Positions 17,301 through 27,468 are shown, counted from the stretch's first letter. The stretch: 64,000 nt of DNA from Candidatus Odyssella thessalonicensis L13 (GCF_000190415.1 NZ_AEWF01000004.1:310001-374000); one strand, 5' to 3'. Notes: generated by a model not told the origin, from the sequence alone. Made by a program: numbers and translations.

Positions 17301-17894
17301 TTATTCGACCTCTCTCAGTTTATCAAATCCGTGGCGTTTGCCGACATCAATTGGCACTGATATTGACATTTCTATAGGAGCTTCTATGTCGTCTTCCCTT
17401 TTGCTTTTTTTTGCAGGCGCATGGTCTGCACTCCCTGTTAAAGACGCATTATCTCCATCCGAAATTGTGACCCCCTGCCACTGTTTCACATCAGGTTTTA
17501 TGGCCGAGGCAAGGTGAAGACGGCGCTCAAGCAGTAACATTAAGTCATGTTCTTGTTTTAGCTTATCTAAAGTTGCATCGTGCGACAGTTCGCCGGTTTG
17601 GATTAATGTTTGAAAGTTTTCCGTTTCCGCAAGTAAAAATGCCGCCTCCTTATCATTGGTAGGCATCATTGACTGTAGCTGCTTAATATGGCGTGCATAA
17701 AGTTTGATTACTTTTTTGAGGTAACGATCAAAATCAGACAGATTTTTCTTAAATTGCATTATTGTCAGCCGATTGATTGCTGTCTCTCTTTTTTCAGAGA
17801 GGTTTTTCTTTGCAGTAGCAGAAGAAATAAGGAGTAATAGAACGCAGAGCGTGGTTCTTAGGAAAGATATTAATTTGTTATTTGGATGTGCCAT
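17301..17894 (-). CDS. Exported helical protein of unknown function, 197 aa
   Basis: Unrecognised. A signal peptide (FLRTTLCVLLLLISSATA) is followed by a charged helical region (about 30-145) with likely coiled-coil character (LLAETENFQTLIQ, LKQEHDLMLLLERR), then a polar tail rich in Asp, Lys and Ser (KKSKREDD). It sits between aroB (13 bases upstream) and corC (three bases downstream) in one transcription direction, an operon-like placement, but nothing in the sequence ties it to either function. Confidence 0.75.
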   Translation of the reverse strand: MAHPNNKLISFLRTTLCVLLLLISSATAKKNLSEKRETAINRLTIMQFKKNLSDFDRYLKKVIKLYARHIKQLQSMMPTNDKEAAFLLAETENFQTLIQTGELSHDATLDKLKQEHDLMLLLERRLHLASAIKPDVKQWQGVTISDGDNASLTGSADHAPAKKSKREDDIEAPIEMSISVPIDVGKRHGFDKLREVE

Positions 17895-17907
17895 AATAAA
17901 AATCTTA

Positions 17908-18957
17908 TCATGATCTTAAGTTAGACACAAATACTCTAATATCTTCGGCAGTGAACTTTAAGCAATAACCCTGGCCAGGCGCCGTTGCCACAACCATTTG
18001 CAGGATATGTTTGTAAGTTTTTTTATCTTTGAGTATATAGGCTATAAGTTGCTCACTATTCTTTAGATAGTCCTGATAATTTGTCTTAAGGCCGACCCTT
18101 TCTAGCGTTTCTTTTAGTTGCGCAATTGAATGAGAGGATTGAGTGAGCATCTCTGCAAGCTCATGCTCGGCAATTAATCCTAAAGCAACAGCTTGTCCAT
18201 GCGATATTTCAGGATATAGGCGCTCAATGGCATGGCCAAAAGTGTGTCCGGCATTTAAGAGAATACGTCCCGTATCCTCAAGTTTTTCAAACCAATCTCG
18301 ACTCACAATTCCAAGTTTTAACTTAATTGCATACGCAATAAGCTGATCAATATCTTGGTTCAAAAATGTCTGCCACTTCTCAGCGTCCAGAATCCAGGCC
18401 ATTTTAATGATTTCCGCTAATCCCTCACAATAGCGGGATGAGGGTAGAGTGGCTAGAAAAGAAGAATCGATGATGGTCTTATTAGCGGGATAGAAACTGC
18501 CAATAAGATTCTTAACATTATTAAAATTAAGGCCGGTTTTGCCGCCAACACTCGCATCTACCATCGCCAATAGGGTGGTGGGAACTGCCCACCAGGAAAT
18601 CCCGCGCATGTAAATACTTGCGGCTAAGCCCACGACATCTAGAAGGCTGCCGCCGCCGACTGCAATCACGGTGGTCTCACGGTCAGCTTGATAATCAGCT
18701 AAGAATTGAAGAATAGTTTGTAATCCTGAAAGGCTCTTCGTCGCTTCCTTTGATTCTAAAGGTAAGGTGGGAAGAGGATGCGACGGCAGCTGAATAATAG
18801 GATCACAAATGATAAGAGAGTTGGCAGGATACAGCTCAGGTTTAAAAGCTAAAAATTCAATTGACCCTTCAAAAACTTGACTGCAGAAAAACTTGATATG
18901 GCTTTCAACCGAGGGGGCAGGAGAGCGTTTTTGGTGCCTGGGGGAAGAAGCTCTCAC
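17908..18957 (-). CDS. aroB: 3-dehydroquinate synthase
   Basis: It converts DAHP to 3-dehydroquinate, step 2 of the shikimate pathway, using NAD+ and Zn2+. Visible are the NAD-binding loop VIAVGGGSLLDVVG (about 97-110), the PTTLLAMVDASVGGKTG substrate loop (about 125-141), KNLIGSFYP, the first metal ligand in EGLAEIIK, the second and third in NAGHTFGHAIE and HGQAVALGL, and a KDKK near the end. At 349 aa it is normal. The GTG at 18957 is supported by GAGG eight bases upstream; it begins 14 bases after the aspS stop. Retention suggests chorismate is still made from a pathway spread over the genome. Confidence 0.96.
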   Translation of the reverse strand: MRASSPRHQKRSPAPSVESHIKFFCSQVFEGSIEFLAFKPELYPANSLIICDPIIQLPSHPLPTLPLESKEATKSLSGLQTILQFLADYQADRETTVIAVGGGSLLDVVGLAASIYMRGISWWAVPTTLLAMVDASVGGKTGLNFNNVKNLIGSFYPANKTIIDSSFLATLPSSRYCEGLAEIIKMAWILDAEKWQTFLNQDIDQLIAYAIKLKLGIVSRDWFEKLEDTGRILLNAGHTFGHAIERLYPEISHGQAVALGLIAEHELAEMLTQSSHSIAQLKETLERVGLKTNYQDYLKNSEQLIAYILKDKKTYKHILQMVVATAPGQGYCLKFTAEDIRVFVSNLRS

Positions 18958-18971
18958 TGCTCTGCCCTCGC

Positions 18972-20765
18972 TTAATTGACAGCCGGGGCTGGCTTGAAGG
19001 GTAAACGCACTTCAAGACACAATTCTTTTAGTCGCTCTTTATCGACAATTGATGGTGCTCCCATCATTAAGTCTTGCGCTTGCTGGTTCATTGGGAAGGC
19101 AATAACTTCACGGATGTTGGGTTCATCTGCCAAAACCATAACAATACGATCCACACCTGGGGCGCTGCCACCGTGGGGAGGGGCACCAAATTTGAATGCA
19201 CTCAGTAAACCACCAAAGCGCTTCTCAACGTCTTCTTTAGTATAGCCTACAATTTCGAAGGCTTTATACATTACCTCAGGTAAGTGGTTGCGAATGGCAC
19301 CGCTTGATAATTCAATGCCGTTACAAACAATATCATATTGGAATGCTTTAATTGTTAATGGGTCCTGGGTGAGAAGAGCCTCCATTCCCCCTTGCGGCAT
19401 GGAAAAGGGGTTGTGAGAGAAATCAATTTTACCTGTTTCTTCATCCTGTTCGTACATTGGAAAATCAACAATCCAGCAGAATTTAAAAGCATTATTCTCA
19501 ATGATTTTTAAATCTTGGCCAATGCGGGTTCGCGCCAGGCCCGCCACTTTTGCGGCAATTTTAGGCTTATCACTGACGAAAAATACTGAGTCCCCTTCTT
19601 TAAGATTAGCCACTGCTCGTAGTTTTTCTAACCGTTCCTCTGTTAAGAATTTAGCAATTGGTCCTTTGGCAGTACCCTCGGTAAAGGTGATGTAGCCCAA
19701 GCCCGGCAGACCCATCCCCCGCGCCCAATCGTTCAATTTTTCAAAGAAACTACGCGGCTGTGCTGCGCTATTGGGAGCTGGAATAGCACGGACGACCCCC
19801 CCCTCACTCACAATATTGCTGAACACTGCAAAATCAGACCCTAAAAAGATCTCAGATACATCAACAATTTCAATGGGGTTGCGTAAATCGGGTTTGTCAT
19901 TTCCATACTTGAGCATTGATTCTTCGTAGCTGATACGCGGGAATGGATAAGGGGTGACGGATTTACCGCCAGCAAACTCCTCAAAGACGCCATATAATAC
20001 CGGCTCGATTGCCGCAAAGACATCTTCTTGCGTCACAAAGGACATTTCGAAGTCAAGCTGATAGAATTCACCAGGGGAACGATCGGCTCGAGCATCTTCA
20101 TCTCTAAAGCAAGGGGCAATTTGAAAGTAGCGATCAAAGCCGGCAACCATTAAAAGCTGCTTAAACATTTGTGGTGCTTGTGGTAACGCATAAAAGCTGC
20201 CAGGATTAAGGCGGCTTGGTACGAGAAAGTCACGGGCACCTTCCGGAGAAGAAGCTGTTAAGATCGGTGTTTGGAATTCCAAGAAGCCCTGCTCAATCAT
20301 CCGCCGCCGCAGCGAGGTTATGACTTGGGATCTTAAAATAATATTCTGGTGAAGCTTTTCTTTGCGTAAATCTAGGAAGCGATAACGCAGGCGTGTTTCT
20401 TCAGGGAAGTCACTATCACTGTTAACTTGAAGGGGCAGGGTTTCCGCGGTTGACAGAATTTCAATGTCACTGACTTGGATTTCAATTTCACCTGTATCCA
20501 TTCTCGGATTAACCGTATCTACAGCGCGCTCAACAACGATTCCATCTAAACGGATGACACTCTCATTGCGTACAGATTCGGCAATTTTAAAACTTGGTGT
20601 GTCTGTGCTGACAACACATTGTGTTATTCCGTAATGATCTCTAATATCGATAAATAAAAGGTTGCCATGGTCCCGTTTGCGATGGACCCAGCCAGATAGA
20701 CGAACGGTTTGCCCCGCATCTTTTTTCCGGAGTTGGCCACAGGTGTGGCTACGATAACTGTGCAT
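18972..20765 (-). CDS. aspS: Aspartyl-tRNA synthetase (bacterial type)
   Basis: A class II synthetase that charges tRNA-Asp. The domain order is an OB-fold anticodon domain (about 1-105; [23 protein letters not shown]), a catalytic core with the flipping-loop region [11 protein letters not shown] (about 173) and motif 2 [19 protein letters not shown] (about 218-236), the bacterial GAD insertion (about 290-420), and motif 3 [14 protein letters not shown] (about 528-541). At 597 aa it is full length. The bacterial GAD type can be discriminating or, when GatCAB is present, also charge tRNA-Asn; the window does not decide this. A tRNA-Asp gene is at 42.4 kb. The downstream aroB follows after 14 bases. 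Confidence 0.98.
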   Translation of the reverse strand: MHSYRSHTCGQLRKKDAGQTVRLSGWVHRKRDHGNLLFIDIRDHYGITQCVVSTDTPSFKIAESVRNESVIRLDGIVVERAVDTVNPRMDTGEIEIQVSDIEILSTAETLPLQVNSDSDFPEETRLRYRFLDLRKEKLHQNIILRSQVITSLRRRMIEQGFLEFQTPILTASSPEGARDFLVPSRLNPGSFYALPQAPQMFKQLLMVAGFDRYFQIAPCFRDEDARADRSPGEFYQLDFEMSFVTQEDVFAAIEPVLYGVFEEFAGGKSVTPYPFPRISYEESMLKYGNDKPDLRNPIEIVDVSEIFLGSDFAVFSNIVSEGGVVRAIPAPNSAAQPRSFFEKLNDWARGMGLPGLGYITFTEGTAKGPIAKFLTEERLEKLRAVANLKEGDSVFFVSDKPKIAAKVAGLARTRIGQDLKIIENNAFKFCWIVDFPMYEQDEETGKIDFSHNPFSMPQGGMEALLTQDPLTIKAFQYDIVCNGIELSSGAIRNHLPEVMYKAFEIVGYTKEDVEKRFGGLLSAFKFGAPPHGGSAPGVDRIVMVLADEPNIREVIAFPMNQQAQDLMMGAPSIVDKERLKELCLEVRLPFKPAPAVN

Positions 20766-21098
20766 TTAATTTATCCAATTTTATTATTTGGTTAACCTGC
20801 TCTAAAAGAGACATAATCGGCAAATTTTGTCAAGCAAGCCTTGCGATCTGGAGGAAGAAGATTTTAGAGAATCATTAGGAAAAACCACGAAAGAAATAAT
20901 TTATTTTAATTTTTTGAGGGTTAATAGTTAACGGGTATTATAAGGAGACGCTGAAAGCATTTTTAACCATCGAGAGAGATGGGCTTTTTAAAGAGATTAG
21001 CAATTTTGGATGCTAGCCCTTTTTATTAGTGAAAGTCGTTGAATTTTGCCGTAATCTTGAAAACTATTAATAATAGATGATGAACGGTAGAGGTTACT
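20766..21098. other. Divergent intergenic region, 333 bases
   Basis: Holds the promoters of aspS (-) and the Sel1 gene at 21099 (+). I see no RNA gene or repeat. The right half is AT-rich, as expected for promoter DNA. Confidence 0.5.
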
Positions 21099-21704
21099 GT
21101 GCGCATTCTAACTTTCTTATTTGTCTTTATAATAGCATCTAAGGTTGCTGCTAATCCAGCTAATCAAGGAATAAAACTTATTTATCAAGGTAAAATCGGT
21201 GAGGCTTTAAAAGTGCTTGAACCCCTAGCCCAGAAACATCAGCCGAAAGCCGCTTTCTTTTCTGCTTTATTACTGCTATTTGGTGATAAGCCTGAGCCAT
21301 CGAAGGGCCTGCAATATTTAGAGCAAGCGGTCAAGGCGGGTTATGGGCCCGCCTTGGATACCTATGCTGGCTTATACTTGCATGGTGATTTTATGCCGAA
21401 AGATATCCATAAAGCTAAGATGTATTACGAAATCTCGGCACGGCGGGGTTATGGACCTTCACAATTTAACTATGGGATTATTTGTAAAAATGCTGAAGGT
21501 GTACCGCTAGATCTAGAGGCTGCTTATATCTTTTTAAGTCTAGCCTCAGAAAACTACTCAGATCTTGGGGAGTTAACTTTGGATGCACGAGAATTCCGCG
21601 ATCAAGTGAGAGAGCAATTGTCACCGTCTGCCTTAGAACGAGCGCAACAAAGCTTTTATCGTCTAAGAAAAGAAATTGCTGCTAAGAAAATCAATAATGA
21701 TTGA
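21099..21704 (+). CDS. Exported Sel1-repeat (TPR-like) protein, 201 aa
   Basis: A signal peptide (MRILTFLFVFIIASKVAA) is followed by about four Sel1-type helical repeats: GEALKVLEPLAQKHQPKAAF, GLQYLEQAVKAGYGPALDTYAGLYLHG, DIHKAKMYYEISARRGYGPSQFNYG and DLEAAYIFLSLAS. Sel1 repeats are protein-binding scaffolds; in bacteria they occur in envelope assembly proteins and in effectors. The GTG start at 21099 has GAGG six bases upstream. It stands alone between aspS and the acyl-CoA ligase, with which it converges. Confidence 0.85.
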   Translation: MRILTFLFVFIIASKVAANPANQGIKLIYQGKIGEALKVLEPLAQKHQPKAAFFSALLLLFGDKPEPSKGLQYLEQAVKAGYGPALDTYAGLYLHGDFMPKDIHKAKMYYEISARRGYGPSQFNYGIICKNAEGVPLDLEAAYIFLSLASENYSDLGELTLDAREFRDQVREQLSPSALERAQQSFYRLRKEIAAKKINND

Positions 21705-21858
21705 GAAGTGCTGACAGCGAATTGTCTTATTAAACTTTCGCGCTCCGCCCTTAGCCTTTAAGAACAGGGGAGCGACTCTAACTAGGAGAGTATCCCCGCT
21801 AAGAGCAAGCTTTTCGCCTTCGTCAATTTTAAGGTTCTGTTACTCTCAAGGAAGGGGG

Positions 21859-23970
21859 CTACTTCTTTTGCTTAGAGCGCTCTTCCGCCTTCAACTCTTT
21901 TTTAGAGAGCTTGCCAATCATTGTTTTAGGCAACTCGTCTCTGAACTCAATGAATTTTGGCATCTCAATCGGTGACAGTTTGCCTTGTAAAAAGTTGAGC
22001 AGTTGTTCTTCGGATAATTCAGCACCTTCTTTGAGTTTAACGAACGCTTTTACGGTCTCACCGCGCTTTTCGTCAGGAATACCAATTACGGTAACTTCGG
22101 CAACACTGTGATGGCGATAAATAACTTCTTCGACCATGCGCGGATAAACATTAAAGCCACTGCATATAATCAGATCTTTTATACGATCCACAAGGAAGGT
22201 GTAGCCATCCTCATCCATATAGCCGACATCGCCGGTCAAAAGGAAGTCGCCCACAAATACCTTTTCAGTTTCATCAGAACGGTTCCAATAGCCCAGCATC
22301 ACTTGCGGGCCTTTAATAGCAATTTGTCCGTTTTCCCGGATCTTCATCTCCTTGGCAGGATTGTCAAGAGACAAAATCTTGATCTGTGTGCCGGGGAACG
22401 GGATGCCAATAGAACCTATTTTATTGATTCCATACACAGGGTTAGACGTCGCTGCAGGGGAGGTTTCACTCAACCCGTAGGCTTCGACGAGCTTGCAGCC
22501 GGTTAAGCTTTCAAAATCTTCTTTGACTTTTATGGGCAAGGGGGCGCCGCCTGAAAGGCAAATCTTTAGAGAGTTTAAATCCATCTCCTTAACCCGGGGA
22601 TGATTGGCAATCATATTATACATCGTGGGCACACCAGGAAAGAAGGTGATTCGATGCTTTTGGATAGCCTTCATTGCATCCAAGGGATTGAACCGTGGAA
22701 ACATCATCACAATCTCAGCCGCTGTTTGAATAGCCAAGGTCATGACAGCTGTCATAGCATAAACATGAAATAGCGGCAAACCGGCCAGTATCTTTTCTTG
22801 ACCGTAAGTAATGCCTTCAAACCACGTGCAGGCTTGTACAGAGTTGGCGTAGACATTGTAGTGGCTTAACATGGCCCCTTTGGGCGAGCCAGTGGTACCG
22901 CCGGTATACTGTAATAATGCAATATCCTTTTTAGGGTCAATTGCCGGCAGTTGCGGGTTTCCAGCATTATTGGTAAGGCTATCGAAGGAGACAATAGTAT
23001 GATTGGTGGGGACCTTGGCTATTTCCCCTCTTTTAAACAATTTGAAGAGAATGTTTTTCGGAAACGGCAAGCTGTCGGCAACAGAGCAAACAATCATTTT
23101 TTTAAAATTCGCGGTACCCAGTTGAGGAATAAGCTTATCACATAAAACCTTTAGGTCTAAAGTAAACATGATCTCAGTATCAGAATCTTTGATCTGATAA
23201 TTAACTTCATGATCAGCATAAAGAGGGTTGTAATTGACCACTATGCCGCCGGCTTTAAGAATGGCAAAGTAAGCAATGACAAAATAGGGAGCATTCGGCA
23301 TAAAAATGCCGACCTTTGTGCCCTTTTTCACGCCCAGTTTTTGCAAACCTTCTGCGGTTTGATTAACAAGCTGATTAATTTCTTGATAAGAATACTTCTT
23401 TCCTAAAAAGTCGATGCAAGGTTTATCAGGGGCGTTGGTTGCAGCCTCCTCCATAAGCGACCAGAGGGGCTTTGCAGGTATGTCTATATCCCATTTTAAT
23501 GTTGATGGGTAAGAATGAAGCCACGGAAACTCGGGTGTACGGTTGGCTTTGGCAGAAAGGGCCGAGTTACTTTTATCTTTTTTAAGGCCAGGCTTCTTGT
23601 TAACTGCTGTGTTCTGGGGGCTGGATGCGACAGCTGATTTTACGCTTGTAGACTTTGACGGTTTCGCTTTTTTGGCGGGGGCAGTGGTAGACGGTGCTAT
23701 CTGCTTGCTAGTCTTTGTCTTTAAAGCAGAGGTAGGCTCTGGCTTGCTCGGGGACGCTTTTGCATTTTTAGCCTTAGTAGGTGCTGCCGTCTTGATTGTA
23801 GTGGCATCGACAGAAGCTTTGCTCTTTTTCGTAGCTGCTTTTGGCGAGGTTAAAGATGGTTTCTTGGAATTTACCGTTTTTTTAGAGGAAACTTTAGATG
23901 GTGGGGGCGAAGTCAGGTTCTGATTCTTTGGTAACTTTGATTTCTTTGTTCCCTTGTTTGCCTCGGTCAT
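21859..23970 (-). CDS. fadD: Long-chain acyl-CoA ligase with Lys/Ala/Ser-rich N-terminal tail
   Basis: An ANL-superfamily enzyme: fatty acid + ATP + CoA to acyl-CoA. The catalytic part (about 160-703) has the P-loop YTGGTTGSPKGA, YGLSETSP, LTGDVGYMDEDGY and DRIKDLIICSGFNVYP, and ends with the catalytic Lys region MIGKLSKKEL. The odd part is residues 1-145: almost only Lys, Ala, Ser, Thr and Pro (e.g. KKTVNSKKPSLTSPKAATK), like a histone H1 or AlgP tail and unknown to me in FadD. It is in frame and continuous, so not an artefact of a false start; the ATG at 23970 is preferred over 24018, which has no ribosome site. It is divergent from divL. Confidence 0.93.
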   Translation of the reverse strand: MTEANKGTKKSKLPKNQNLTSPPPSKVSSKKTVNSKKPSLTSPKAATKKSKASVDATTIKTAAPTKAKNAKASPSKPEPTSALKTKTSKQIAPSTTAPAKKAKPSKSTSVKSAVASSPQNTAVNKKPGLKKDKSNSALSAKANRTPEFPWLHSYPSTLKWDIDIPAKPLWSLMEEAATNAPDKPCIDFLGKKYSYQEINQLVNQTAEGLQKLGVKKGTKVGIFMPNAPYFVIAYFAILKAGGIVVNYNPLYADHEVNYQIKDSDTEIMFTLDLKVLCDKLIPQLGTANFKKMIVCSVADSLPFPKNILFKLFKRGEIAKVPTNHTIVSFDSLTNNAGNPQLPAIDPKKDIALLQYTGGTTGSPKGAMLSHYNVYANSVQACTWFEGITYGQEKILAGLPLFHVYAMTAVMTLAIQTAAEIVMMFPRFNPLDAMKAIQKHRITFFPGVPTMYNMIANHPRVKEMDLNSLKICLSGGAPLPIKVKEDFESLTGCKLVEAYGLSETSPAATSNPVYGINKIGSIGIPFPGTQIKILSLDNPAKEMKIRENGQIAIKGPQVMLGYWNRSDETEKVFVGDFLLTGDVGYMDEDGYTFLVDRIKDLIICSGFNVYPRMVEEVIYRHHSVAEVTVIGIPDEKRGETVKAFVKLKEGAELSEEQLLNFLQGKLSPIEMPKFIEFRDELPKTMIGKLSKKELKAEERSKQKK

Positions 23971-24058
23971 AATGATAAAATCCGATTGAAATGTTTCTCC
24001 TAAAATTAAATGTAACATTAAATTATTGATAAAGTATAAATTTTTTTAATGTAACTTC

Positions 24059-26575
24059 TTGCTTTATATTGATACTCTTAAAGAAGAGGATGGCAGTTTT
24101 AAAGGGTCTCCGGTGCTGGATAATCTTATATTCTGGATTAAACAAGAAAGTTTTGATCCATTTTATAGTGCTATTTTCTTGTTTATTGCTGGTATGCTTG
24201 CTAGCATTACGCCCACATTAAAATATATCTCTAAGCTCAGGCAAAAGATTGCTCGCCTTAAAGATCGACATTATATTTATAAACTTTTAATTGATGGTGC
24301 CATCGAAGCGCGATGCTGGTGGTCTAAAGAAAGTGGCGAGCTTGAGTATTCGTATAGCCTCATCCCCCTGATGGGCCTGGATCCTTATCAGCCTGTCTCT
24401 CTCCAAGATATTATAAATCAGTTTAATGCTAATGATGCCTACAAATTAGATGAAGCGCTTCAGCAACTTCAGGATACCAATGAGCCATTTGAGATCAATC
24501 TAATGCTTATTGATGAACGAACGGTCTTAAAAAGCGTGGGCTACTCTTTTACTGAGAATAAACATAAATATATTGTCCTAGCTTTCGCAGATATAACGGA
24601 TGAAGATTTTATCCTCGATAAGTTGCATAAGCAAATCTCTAAATTAGAAAGTGAAAAGAGTTTTTATCGGGATATCCTGAATAATATTCCGGTTGCTTTA
24701 TGGGGCCGGGATCGAGACGCAAAGATTGTTTATTGTAATCAGGTATTTGCTGGGATTCTTGATTCGACGCCTGAGCTTGTTATCAAAGAAGGACGAGAAC
24801 TGATTGATAATGCGCGCTCTTCAAGCTCGCACTCCTTAGGCCAGCGCGCAATGATGGCTGGTCTCATTCAATCAAAACGCTGCCATGTGGTGGTTGACGG
24901 GCATCGACGCCTGATTGAGATGACAGAAATTCCCTTAGCAGACCAGGCTGGAACAATTGGCTATGCTATGGATTTCACAGAGCAAGAAGAAGCTCATGCT
25001 ACTCTGGCCAAACACGTGGCCGCTCACCAAGAAATTCTTCATAATTTGTCAACACCTATCATTGTTTTTGGCGCCGACACCAGGCTGGAATTTTTTAATA
25101 AAGCTTATGAGAAGCTGTTTGAGTTCGAAGAAAGATATCTTTATTCAAAGCCAACGTTTAATGAATTAATGCAAAACTTGCGGGATCGCCGGAAGCTGCC
25201 TGAAGTTTCAGATTTTACAGCGTACAAGAATTATCAACTTAATCTGTTTAATGCGTTAATTGATCCTATCCAAGAATTGGTTCATCTGCCTGATGGTCAT
25301 ACTTTACGAATGGTTATTTCTCCTCATCCCATGGGCGGCCTGCTGTTCTTATTTGATGACGTTACTGACAAATTAGCTATGGAACGGCGATATAATACAT
25401 TGATTGCCGTACAAAAAGAAACGCTAGATCACCTGTATGAAGGGATTTTAGTGTTAGGCAGTGACAATCGTTTGCGCTTGTCTAATCCGGCCGTCTCACA
25501 AATATGGCAAGTGGAGAGCGTGGAATTGCAGCCGGGACGTCATGCAGGGGAAATCTTATACGGGATTCGCCATCGTTTCATTGGCTACAGCCATTGGGAT
25601 CATTTCCGGCAAAAAGCTCTTGAGATGTGTAATGCCCGTCAACCGGCGAGCGAGAGGCTAATTCTGGCCGATCAATCGGTTGTTAATGTTTCTTATGTTC
25701 CTTTGCCCGATGGATCGCATATGCTAGGCTTTGTTGATGTCTCCGATAGATGGCGCTTTGAAGAAGCGTTAAAGGAACGCAATGAAGCGCTGGAGCAAGC
25801 TGATCGCTTTAAATCCGACTTTATCTCCCATGTTTCCTATGAGCTGCGTGCTCCTTTAAATACCATTATAGGATTTACCGAGATTTTACTAAATCAATAT
25901 TTTGGCGGACTGAATGAGCGGCAGATTGATTATTGTAAGGGGATTAATGAATCCTCCCAGCGCCTGCTTTCTCTGATCAATGATATTATTGACTTTGCCA
26001 GCGTTGAGGCCGGACAACTGACCCTCAAAATTCATCCCATTGAGCTAACCCCGTTTCTAGAGAGCTTGGTGGCCTTAGTCTATAATAGGTCGAATGATCA
26101 TGGCTTAGAGATCATTTGTGAAAACCATACCCTCGTGGATCGATTTTTGGCTGATGAACGGCGTTTAAAACAGGCACTTTTTAACCTGCTCATAAATGCT
26201 ATAAAATTTACGCCATCAGGCGGTGTCATACAGTTAACAGCATCTCTAGAAAGTGAAGAGGACGGCGATTATCTGATTTTATCTGTCAGTGATAATGGAG
26301 TCGGGATGGCCGATGATATAAAAGAACATATCGCTGAATTGTTGGCTTCGACCAGTGGTAACGGAAGTAGCTTTGGGTTTAAGGGGGCCGGTATAGGGCT
26401 TCCCCTCGTTAAAAGTTTCATTACCCTGCATGGAGGAAATATTCGTCTTAATTCAAGTAAAGGCCTGGGCACCACAGTTTCTTGTCGTATTCCCTTGATT
26501 CAGGAGCCAGGAATGGCTGAGCTTAATTTGGTTTCAAGGCCAAGTGAACTCGACGCACCTGCTCATCTTTCCTGA
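24059..26575 (+). CDS. divL: DivL-like PAS sensor kinase with Tyr at the phospho-acceptor site
   Basis: One N-terminal membrane span (about 35-50), several PAS-type domains (about 75-190, 195-310, 320-440 and 450-560), then a histidine-kinase core: FKSDFISHVSYELRAPLN (about 583-600), N-box NLLINAIKF, G1 SDNGVGM and GAGIGLPLVK. The residue that is His in normal kinases (xSHELR) is Tyr594 (codon 25838-25840), the defining trait of DivL, a Caulobacter pseudokinase-like regulator of CckA and partner of DivK. The ATP-site boxes look intact. The only upstream in-frame start is a TTG at 24059 without a ribosome site; a GTG at 24113 has AAAGGG six bases upstream and may be the true start. It is divergent from fadD. 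Confidence 0.9.
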   Translation: MLYIDTLKEEDGSFKGSPVLDNLIFWIKQESFDPFYSAIFLFIAGMLASITPTLKYISKLRQKIARLKDRHYIYKLLIDGAIEARCWWSKESGELEYSYSLIPLMGLDPYQPVSLQDIINQFNANDAYKLDEALQQLQDTNEPFEINLMLIDERTVLKSVGYSFTENKHKYIVLAFADITDEDFILDKLHKQISKLESEKSFYRDILNNIPVALWGRDRDAKIVYCNQVFAGILDSTPELVIKEGRELIDNARSSSSHSLGQRAMMAGLIQSKRCHVVVDGHRRLIEMTEIPLADQAGTIGYAMDFTEQEEAHATLAKHVAAHQEILHNLSTPIIVFGADTRLEFFNKAYEKLFEFEERYLYSKPTFNELMQNLRDRRKLPEVSDFTAYKNYQLNLFNALIDPIQELVHLPDGHTLRMVISPHPMGGLLFLFDDVTDKLAMERRYNTLIAVQKETLDHLYEGILVLGSDNRLRLSNPAVSQIWQVESVELQPGRHAGEILYGIRHRFIGYSHWDHFRQKALEMCNARQPASERLILADQSVVNVSYVPLPDGSHMLGFVDVSDRWRFEEALKERNEALEQADRFKSDFISHVSYELRAPLNTIIGFTEILLNQYFGGLNERQIDYCKGINESSQRLLSLINDIIDFASVEAGQLTLKIHPIELTPFLESLVALVYNRSNDHGLEIICENHTLVDRFLADERRLKQALFNLLINAIKFTPSGGVIQLTASLESEEDGDYLILSVSDNGVGMADDIKEHIAELLASTSGNGSSFGFKGAGIGLPLVKSFITLHGGNIRLNSSKGLGTTVSCRIPLIQEPGMAELNLVSRPSELDAPAHLS

Positions 26576-26734
26576 ATCAAGAGCAGCCTTAATATAGATT
26601 AATTCAATCAATACAGAATGCTTTTGCCAGGAAGACTAAGGGCAATGGAGAATAGATTGCTTTTCAAAGGCGAAAAATGTATTATATCTATAGGTATAAT
26701 GTATTTCTAGTTGCTTTAACTTGAGAGGTTACGC

Positions 26735-27448
26735 ATGTCATATGAAAATCGCACCGTTACTCGCTCTGGTCAGTTTGCTGCTTTTGAAAGTGGTCTGCGT
26801 GGCTATATGCAGCGAGTTTTTGCCTACATGGGCCTGGGATTAGCTGTAACAGGGGTAGCTGGGTTTTTGGCGGCTACTGTTCCTGCTTTGCACTCTGTCC
26901 TCTATGCTTCACCGATGCTCTATGTTGTTCTTTTTGCGCCTTTAGCTCTTGTTTTCTTTTTAAGTTTTCGCATTGAGCGGCTCAGTCTTTCAACTGCGCA
27001 GACGTTATTCTGGGTGTATGCTGTTTTAGTCGGATTCTCTTTAACGCCGCTTGTAAGCCAATATACAGGGGAAAGCGTCACGCGAATCTTCTTCATTACT
27101 GCAAGTACCTTTGGCGCCATGGCTTTGTATGGTTATACAACCCAAAAAGATCTGACTTCCATGGGGTCCTTTATGTTTATGGGGCTAATGGGAATTGTTA
27201 TCGCTTCGCTCGTCAATATCTTCTTGAAAAGCAGTGCTATGAGTTTTGTCTTGTCGGCGCTCTCGGTCATCGTTTTTACAGGGTTAACAGCTTATGACAC
27301 TCAGCGAATCAAGGATCTGTATTATGATTCAGACTCTGCTGAGACTGCAGGAAAGAAGGCTGTTATGGGGGCACTGACCTTATATCTCGACTTTATTAAC
27401 ATCTTTATTTCACTGTTACGTTTGTTTGGTGATCGTCGGGATGATTAA
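26735..27448 (+). CDS. Bax inhibitor-1/YccA family membrane protein
   Basis: Seven hydrophobic spans across 237 aa after an N-terminal cytoplasmic lead of about 30 residues (FESGLRGYMQRVFAYMGLGL). Typical BI-1 landmarks are the first-span entry YMxRVFAYMGLGLAVT and the C-terminal FTGLTAYDTQRIKDLYY followed by LYLDFINIFISLLRLFG. Bacterial members act as pH-sensitive Ca2+ leak channels or as FtsH-associated quality-control factors; which applies here is unknown. TTGAGAGG lies seven bases before the ATG, and a TATAAT at 26695-26700 may be its -10 box. A strong terminator follows, so it is probably monocistronic. Confidence 0.93.
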   Translation: MSYENRTVTRSGQFAAFESGLRGYMQRVFAYMGLGLAVTGVAGFLAATVPALHSVLYASPMLYVVLFAPLALVFFLSFRIERLSLSTAQTLFWVYAVLVGFSLTPLVSQYTGESVTRIFFITASTFGAMALYGYTTQKDLTSMGSFMFMGLMGIVIASLVNIFLKSSAMSFVLSALSVIVFTGLTAYDTQRIKDLYYDSDSAETAGKKAVMGALTLYLDFINIFISLLRLFGDRRDD

Positions 27449-27468
27449 TTAGTTAGCTAATTCCTTCC

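Noticed and set aside
23543-23923. 126-codon plus-strand frame over the Lys-rich tail of fadD
   Set aside because: Its Val/Ala/Phe/Leu-rich look is the mirror of Lys/Ala codons on the other strand.
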